Assembly (NCBI RefSeq): GCF_900095825.1
Contig: NZ_LT608315.1
Span: 510,318-574,317, forward strand
Length of the DNA: 64,000 nt
Reading direction: 5' to 3'
DNA from: Acidaminococcus massiliensis
GTDB lineage: Bacteria; Bacillota; Negativicutes; Acidaminococcales; Acidaminococcaceae
Shown here: positions 60,443-64,000 of the stretch, piece by piece
Position numbering within the stretch: the stretch's first letter is position 1
How the letters are laid out: each line of letters opens with the position of its first letter
Made by a program: the position numbers and the translations under genes
Notes under the pieces: model-generated
What the model was told of the DNA's origin: nothing
Seen by the model: the letters and a program-made list of their open reading frames with translations, nothing else
The model's database searches: none

Positions 60443-60577
60443 TTATGCAGACAATCTCTTTCTGCCTTTTGCACGTCTTCTCTTTAAGACTTGTTTACCA
60501 CCCAAAGTCTTCATTCTTTCTCTGAAGCCATGAGTCTTTTTTCTCCGATTGTTATTCGGTTGAAAAGTTCTCTTCAT
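60443..60577 (-). CDS. rpmH: 50S ribosomal protein L34
   Basis: This is the 44-residue L34, starting [20 protein letters not shown] and ending [12 protein letters not shown], identical in plan to bacterial L34 proteins. GGGAGGG lies 8 nt before the ATG. It heads the rpmH-rnpA-yidD-yidC-jag-mnmE-mnmG-rsmG series. In many Firmicutes dnaA and oriC lie directly upstream on the opposite strand, but here the upstream gene is a PNPOx-like protein. Confidence 0.97.
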   Translation of the reverse strand: MKRTFQPNNNRRKKTHGFRERMKTLGGKQVLKRRRAKGRKRLSA

Positions 60578-60649
60578 GTTCCTAACCCTCCCTTGCCTCC
60601 AAAGATACGTCAAGATCTATAATATGTAAATCGTTTGACAGCTCATATC

Positions 60650-60678
60650 ATTATAAGAGGAAAAAGGAAGAGTGTCAA
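60650..60678 (-). promoter_or_regulatory. Consensus sigma-70 promoter of rpmH
   Basis: On the minus strand TTGACA (60673-60678) and TATAAT (60650-60655) are separated by 17 nt: both hexamers perfect. Transcription would start about 65 bp upstream of the rpmH ATG. Confidence 0.92.
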
Positions 60679-60717
60679 TATATTTACAAAGAAAACCGAA
60701 AAAACCTGGATTTTTTC

Positions 60718-61194
60718 TTACTTCTCATGGACCCGTTTCCCGGTCATGTGTTCTGGGATCAGTTCCAGCATGGTTACCCGGCTGGCGGCACGTGTCATCA
60801 CATCATCCACTGCGGCTTCCGTAGGATAATATTTCAGTCCGATCTGCCGCAGGAGGGCCATTCCCCGTTCCCGATCCTCCAGGATCCGGAGGCGGCCGAA
60901 AATGATCACGGAACGCACCGTATAGGCCCAGTCTCCCTCCAGTTTCACGCCTTCATCATGGACACAGAATGAAACTTTGTCGCAGCGCCGGAGGGCATCG
61001 ATTTTGTGTCCTTCACCAGCACCGTGGAAATAGATCCGGTGGGATCCCGGATCGAAATAATAATTGATGGGCAGGGCGTAAGGATAGCCCTCATCGCCGG
61101 CAAGGGCCAAAGTTCCCCGCCTGCCCTCTTTCAGGACTTCCAGGCATTCCTCTTCCGGGAGAGCCTGTTTGAAACGCCGCATAGGACGGAACAT
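60718..61194 (-). CDS. Pyridoxamine 5'-phosphate oxidase-like flavoprotein (NimA-like)
   Basis: This 158-residue split-barrel FMN-binding protein has MRRFKQALPEEECLEVL, GTLALAGDEGYPYALPINYYFD (the flavin-site strand) and IYFHGAGEGHKIDALRR. This subgroup includes 5-nitroimidazole reductases (Nim) and heme or F420-type relatives, but function within the group cannot be set. AAAGGAGG supports ATG 61194. It is co-directional with the AbgB-like gene, 49 bp downstream of it. Confidence 0.88.
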   Translation of the reverse strand: MFRPMRRFKQALPEEECLEVLKEGRRGTLALAGDEGYPYALPINYYFDPGSHRIYFHGAGEGHKIDALRRCDKVSFCVHDEGVKLEGDWAYTVRSVIIFGRLRILEDRERGMALLRQIGLKYYPTEAAVDDVMTRAASRVTMLELIPEHMTGKRVHEK

Positions 61195-61243
61195 GGTATC
61201 AACCTCCTTTGTGTGAGGGGCTGCCGCTTGGACGACAGTCCCC

Positions 61244-62659
61244 TTATTTCCCATACGCTCTCGGCATCACTTCTGGGGGAATGGGGCATCGATAAGTCCG
61301 GCCAGACAGCCGTTTCTGCAGTTCGGCTTTGGCTGCTGCCAGCACGTCCGGCTGTCCATACAGGATCTTTGCCCCTTCTGCCAGGACCCGGGCCGCAAAG
61401 AAACAGCCCTTCAAGGCTGCGCTCCCTTTTCCCTGGGCCACCCACTGCCAGGAATGGGCGCTGGTACCGATGGCGAAACAGGCTGCAGCAAACTGTCCCA
61501 GGGGCGTGATCCAGCTTACATCCCCCGTATCCGATGACCCCATGGCTGAAACACTGGTGGGCTGATAGGGCAGGAGGAAGGCCCCGGAGGGGTCTTTCCG
61601 GATCAGTTCTTCCCGGAGTTCCGGATCTGGAAAGGGAGCCATCCCCGGGTCTTTCAGCACCCGTTCTTCCCCGGCCAATTCCTGGAACTGCCCCAGGAAC
61701 GCTTTTTCTTCTCCGGTCCGTACCGGGACTCCCACACGTTCCATAGCATCATGGAGGACCTGCCCCAGGACCCGATTGGGGATGATATTGGAAACCGCTT
61801 TGTCGAACCGGACAGTCATTTCGGTCTCCGTCATCAAGGCTGCTCCCCGAGCAATGTTCACTACTCGTTCATACAACCTTCTGGTTTCCTCATTGGTCCG
61901 GGAACGGATCAAGTAGAGGACTTCTGCTTTGGGTTGTACAACGTTGGGTGAAACGCCTCCCGCATCCAAGATGGCATAATGGACCCGTTCATAATCGGCC
62001 ATATGTTCCCGCAGGTAATTGACCCCTACATCCATCAGTTCCACGGCGTCCAAGGCACTCCGGCCGTTCTGGGGAGCTGCCGCCGCATGGGCCGCCCGGC
62101 CCCGAAAAGAAAAAGACGCCTGGATATTGGCCTGGTTGGATCCCACCATCACTTCGTTCTGGGTCCCCGGATGCCAGGTCAGTGCCCCATCTACATCTTG
62201 GAAGAGCCCTTCCCTGACCATATAGGTCTTGCCGCTGCCCCCTTCTTCCGCCGGACAGCCATACACCCGTACTGTCCCTTTCCCAGGGTGATCCTCCAGG
62301 TATGCCTTCAGCAGGAGTCCGGCGCCGGCTGCTGCTGTTCCCAGAAGGGAATGGCCGCAGCCATGGCCGTTGGCACAGTCTTTCCGGGGCAGAGGACGGA
62401 AGGTCCCTGCTTCCTGGCTGAGTCCGGACAAAGCATCATATTCTCCCAGGATGGCGATCACGGGCTTCCCCGTACCATATTCTGCCAGGAAAGCCGTGGG
62501 CATATGGGCCAAGCCTCGGGTGATCCGGAAACCGTGCCGCTCCAGCAACCCGGCCATGGCTTCTGCCGAACGGAACTCCCGGAATTTCAGTTCCGCGGCA
62601 TCCCAGATCAGGTCATTCAGTTCTGTCAGTTCTTTTTCATAGGGTTCCAGCCCCTCCAT
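61244..62659 (-). CDS. M20 amidohydrolase, AbgB-like
   Basis: This metal-dependent amidase has 471 residues. It has LGEYDALSGLSQEAG, CANGHGCGHSLLG (metal Cys/His), GCPAEEGGSGKTYM (catalytic Glu pair), TWHPGTQN, AAHAAAAPQNGRSALDAVEL and SSDTGDVSWITP with GTSAHSWQW. These are typical of AbgB, the p-aminobenzoyl-glutamate hydrolase subunit, and related aminoacylase-type peptidases. AAGGAGGGG supports ATG 62659. Two AbgT carriers are encoded elsewhere in the window, but no AbgT is adjacent here. Confidence 0.9.
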   Translation of the reverse strand: MEGLEPYEKELTELNDLIWDAAELKFREFRSAEAMAGLLERHGFRITRGLAHMPTAFLAEYGTGKPVIAILGEYDALSGLSQEAGTFRPLPRKDCANGHGCGHSLLGTAAAGAGLLLKAYLEDHPGKGTVRVYGCPAEEGGSGKTYMVREGLFQDVDGALTWHPGTQNEVMVGSNQANIQASFSFRGRAAHAAAAPQNGRSALDAVELMDVGVNYLREHMADYERVHYAILDAGGVSPNVVQPKAEVLYLIRSRTNEETRRLYERVVNIARGAALMTETEMTVRFDKAVSNIIPNRVLGQVLHDAMERVGVPVRTGEEKAFLGQFQELAGEERVLKDPGMAPFPDPELREELIRKDPSGAFLLPYQPTSVSAMGSSDTGDVSWITPLGQFAAACFAIGTSAHSWQWVAQGKGSAALKGCFFAARVLAEGAKILYGQPDVLAAAKAELQKRLSGRTYRCPIPPEVMPRAYGK

Positions 62660-62716
62660 AGGTCCCCTCCTTTTTATAAACAACTGTTGTACGATGATTG
62701 TAGGACACTGGTTGTT

Positions 62717-63763
62717 TTACTTTTCCCGCCGGGCGTCCAGTTCCTCCAGCAGCCTTTCCCTGGCCAGGTCGTAGCAGGCATCGATGTAGGCCTGTCCAGC
62801 CTGCCGGACCAGCTGATACCCCAAAAAGGCAGAAGCGGCCTGTCCTACCACCGGGACCGCTTTCAGGAAACTCCTGGCAGCGAATTTCCGCCCCAAGGTC
62901 TTGATGATCACCTTGATGCCTTCCTTGCTCATCCCTCCCAGGATCATGGCCTTGTGCCCCAAAGAAACCTTCCGGCTGCTGTGGACCACTTCTGGCGTGA
63001 TGCCAAAGGCCTCCCGGATACATCCGTACATCTGATAGAGGATCAGCAGATCCACCGCTGCATCCACCCCGATGATGGGATTGACACCATTGTAGGCCGC
63101 ATACGCACAGCTGCGGCGCACATAGCTCCGGGCCGCTTCCCGTTTGGCATCCAGCTGTTCCCGGGTCCTGGCTTCCGCTGTCAGGATGTATTTTTCCCGC
63201 CGGGCCGCCGGCATCTTTGCCATAATGGCGTCATTCAACTCTGCCAAGCCGGCAGGGGCATCCTGGCGGGAGCAGACAAAGACCAGGGTGAAATCTTCCC
63301 GTCCCAGCTGTGCGGCTACGTCGTTCCGGATGGCCTCCTCGCTTTCTTCCAGGCTCATGCCTTCCTCATAGATCAGATCCGTCTTGTTCCGCACGAAGAT
63401 GCAGGGCTTCCCATGGGCTGTCAGCTGCCGGAACAGTTCCGTATCTCCCTGATGGAGCTTGTCGGAGAACACACACAAGAACAGGTCATACGCCAGGAGA
63501 TGGAACTGCTCCAGGAAATCTTTCCAGGGAAAGGTCTGGGTCCCATATCCAGGCAGATCGATGAAGGTGGCATCTCCATGCTCCACCAGGAGCGGTTCCC
63601 GGGTAGTATCTGTTTCCACCCCCACAGGAGCCGCCTGATAGCCGCAGATGGCATTGATCAGGCTGGATTTTCCGGAGCCGGGCTGACCGAAAAGGACGAT
63701 GCTCACATTCTCTTCATCCAGTTTTTTCAGTTTTTCTCTGATTGCATTTCCGTCACTTGTCAT
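62717..63763 (-). CDS. IRG/dynamin-like GTPase with hydrophobic C-terminal domain
   Basis: This 348-residue GTPase has G1 GQPGSGKSS (residues 26-34), G3 DLPGYGTQTFPW (about 89-100) and G4 NKTD (about 144-147). The wording around these, with the aromatic-rich FLEQFHLLAYDLFLCVFSDKL segment, recalls immunity-related GTPases. The C-terminal third is helical with a hydrophobic hairpin (LKAVPVVGQAASAFLGYQLV) and ends QAYIDACYDLARERLLEEL. ATG 63763 overlaps the stop of the upstream EcsC-like gene (ATGA). It probably acts at a membrane; function unknown. Confidence 0.82.
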   Translation of the reverse strand: MTSDGNAIREKLKKLDEENVSIVLFGQPGSGKSSLINAICGYQAAPVGVETDTTREPLLVEHGDATFIDLPGYGTQTFPWKDFLEQFHLLAYDLFLCVFSDKLHQGDTELFRQLTAHGKPCIFVRNKTDLIYEEGMSLEESEEAIRNDVAAQLGREDFTLVFVCSRQDAPAGLAELNDAIMAKMPAARREKYILTAEARTREQLDAKREAARSYVRRSCAYAAYNGVNPIIGVDAAVDLLILYQMYGCIREAFGITPEVVHSSRKVSLGHKAMILGGMSKEGIKVIIKTLGRKFAARSFLKAVPVVGQAASAFLGYQLVRQAGQAYIDACYDLARERLLEELDARREK

Positions 63764-64000
63764 GGTTCCCCCATCTGGATCTCTGCCCGGAGCCGTTCCA
63801 GAGCATACCGGTAACAAGCATCGATATACTTCTGCCCCAGGAAATAGAGACTCCCTGCATTGAAGCCCATTACGGCGGCACCGCCCACCACGGGGATTGC
63901 CTTGGCTGCCCTGCCTGAGGCCTTCTTCCGGAGCAGCCAGGTCAGTCCTTTGGTGACCCGTTCTCCAGTGACCCCTTCTGCCAGTTTCTTCACGATCTGG
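63760..64000 (-). CDS. EcsC-like protein, 5' part outside window
   Basis: This is the C-terminal 79 residues of an EcsC-type protein, open to the right edge: LLRKKASGRAAKAIPVVGGA, then a hydrophobic stretch and GQKYIDACYRYALERLRAEI before the stop. The same pattern, PVVG...GQ-YIDACY-x2-A-ER, ends the neighbouring GTPase, so the two share a C-terminal membrane-active domain. Start-stop overlap shows translational coupling. Without the N-terminal part, a fusion with another domain cannot be excluded. Confidence 0.75.
   Translation of the reverse strand, partial: QIVKKLAEGVTGERVTKGLTWLLRKKASGRAAKAIPVVGGAAVMGFNAGSLYFLGQKYIDACYRYALERLRAEIQMGEP

Noticed and set aside
60578-60717. Possible oriC upstream of rpmH
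   Set aside because: No TTATCCACA-like boxes or DUE-like repeats; the AT-rich part is explained by the rpmH promoter.
1-64000. CRISPR array or prophage
   Set aside because: No regularly spaced direct repeats, cas genes, integrase or phage structural genes were seen.

Overview
The window looks like a chromosomal segment of an anaerobic, amino-acid- or organic-acid-fermenting Negativicute, most likely Acidaminococcus or a close relative. This is inferred from a 2-hydroxyacyl-CoA dehydratase pair that closely resembles the 2-hydroxyglutaryl-CoA dehydratase subunits of Acidaminococcus as I remember them, together with AbgT carriers, citrate lyase and a Firmicute-type rpmH-rnpA-yidD-yidC-jag-mnmE-mnmG-rsmG block. 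No database search was run.

Region 1 (1-9.3 kb) is a divergent sigma-54 regulon. A thiolase, a 3-hydroxyacyl-CoA dehydrogenase and an SLC13-type permease (cut by the window edge) run left. A crotonase, a class III CoA-transferase and the two dehydratase subunits run right, followed by a PAS/AAA+/Fis sigma-54 activator. Both divergent transcripts have textbook -24/-12 elements, and a dyad-rich patch suitable for an activator lies between them. Read as a pathway: import a 2-hydroxy acid, convert it to the CoA thioester, dehydrate it radically to the enoyl-CoA, then run it through beta-oxidation to acetyl-CoA. rpoN itself is at 41.8-43.1 kb.

Region 2 (9.3-25.7 kb) serves peptide and acyl-amino-acid scavenging. 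It has an AbgT carrier with an M20 amidohydrolase, a second AbgT carrier with a D-aminoacylase, an alpha/beta hydrolase, a complete peptide ABC importer flanked by two paralogous binding proteins, and a cytosolic-type gamma-glutamyltransferase. An identical-length GTTC...CGAAC dyad precedes both AbgT operons.

Region 3 (25.8-41.7 kb) is visibly richer in G+C. A scar fuses a truncated ABC ATPase to a citE fragment and citF, downstream of an iron-type ABC importer. Then come a phzF gene split by one amber codon, a glutaredoxin-like protein, an ATC-hydrolase-like protein, a ureohydrolase-like protein paired with an Nramp-like transporter (both with altered canonical metal-site residues), a divergent IclR regulator with an M20C carbamoylase/amidohydrolase, and a MalY/PatB enzyme. 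An IS3-family element has landed inside a terminator hairpin. Two unannotated small proteins follow.

Region 4 (41.8-64 kb) holds rpoN, an AAA+/DUF234-type ATPase preceded by three tandem 14-bp palindromes, a second MalY/PatB enzyme, a secreted metallophosphoesterase, tRNA-Val, a DUF554 protein, parB-parA, pepT, secreted proteins, a consensus parS inside a 50-bp perfect palindrome, the rsmG-to-rpmH block, a flavin/PNPOx-like protein, an AbgB-like amidohydrolase, and at the right edge an IRG-like GTPase in operon with an EcsC-like protein. dnaA is not next to rpmH. Many terminators share one stem sequence (GG-YTGYTGC / GCARCAR-CC), so they form a dispersed repeat family.
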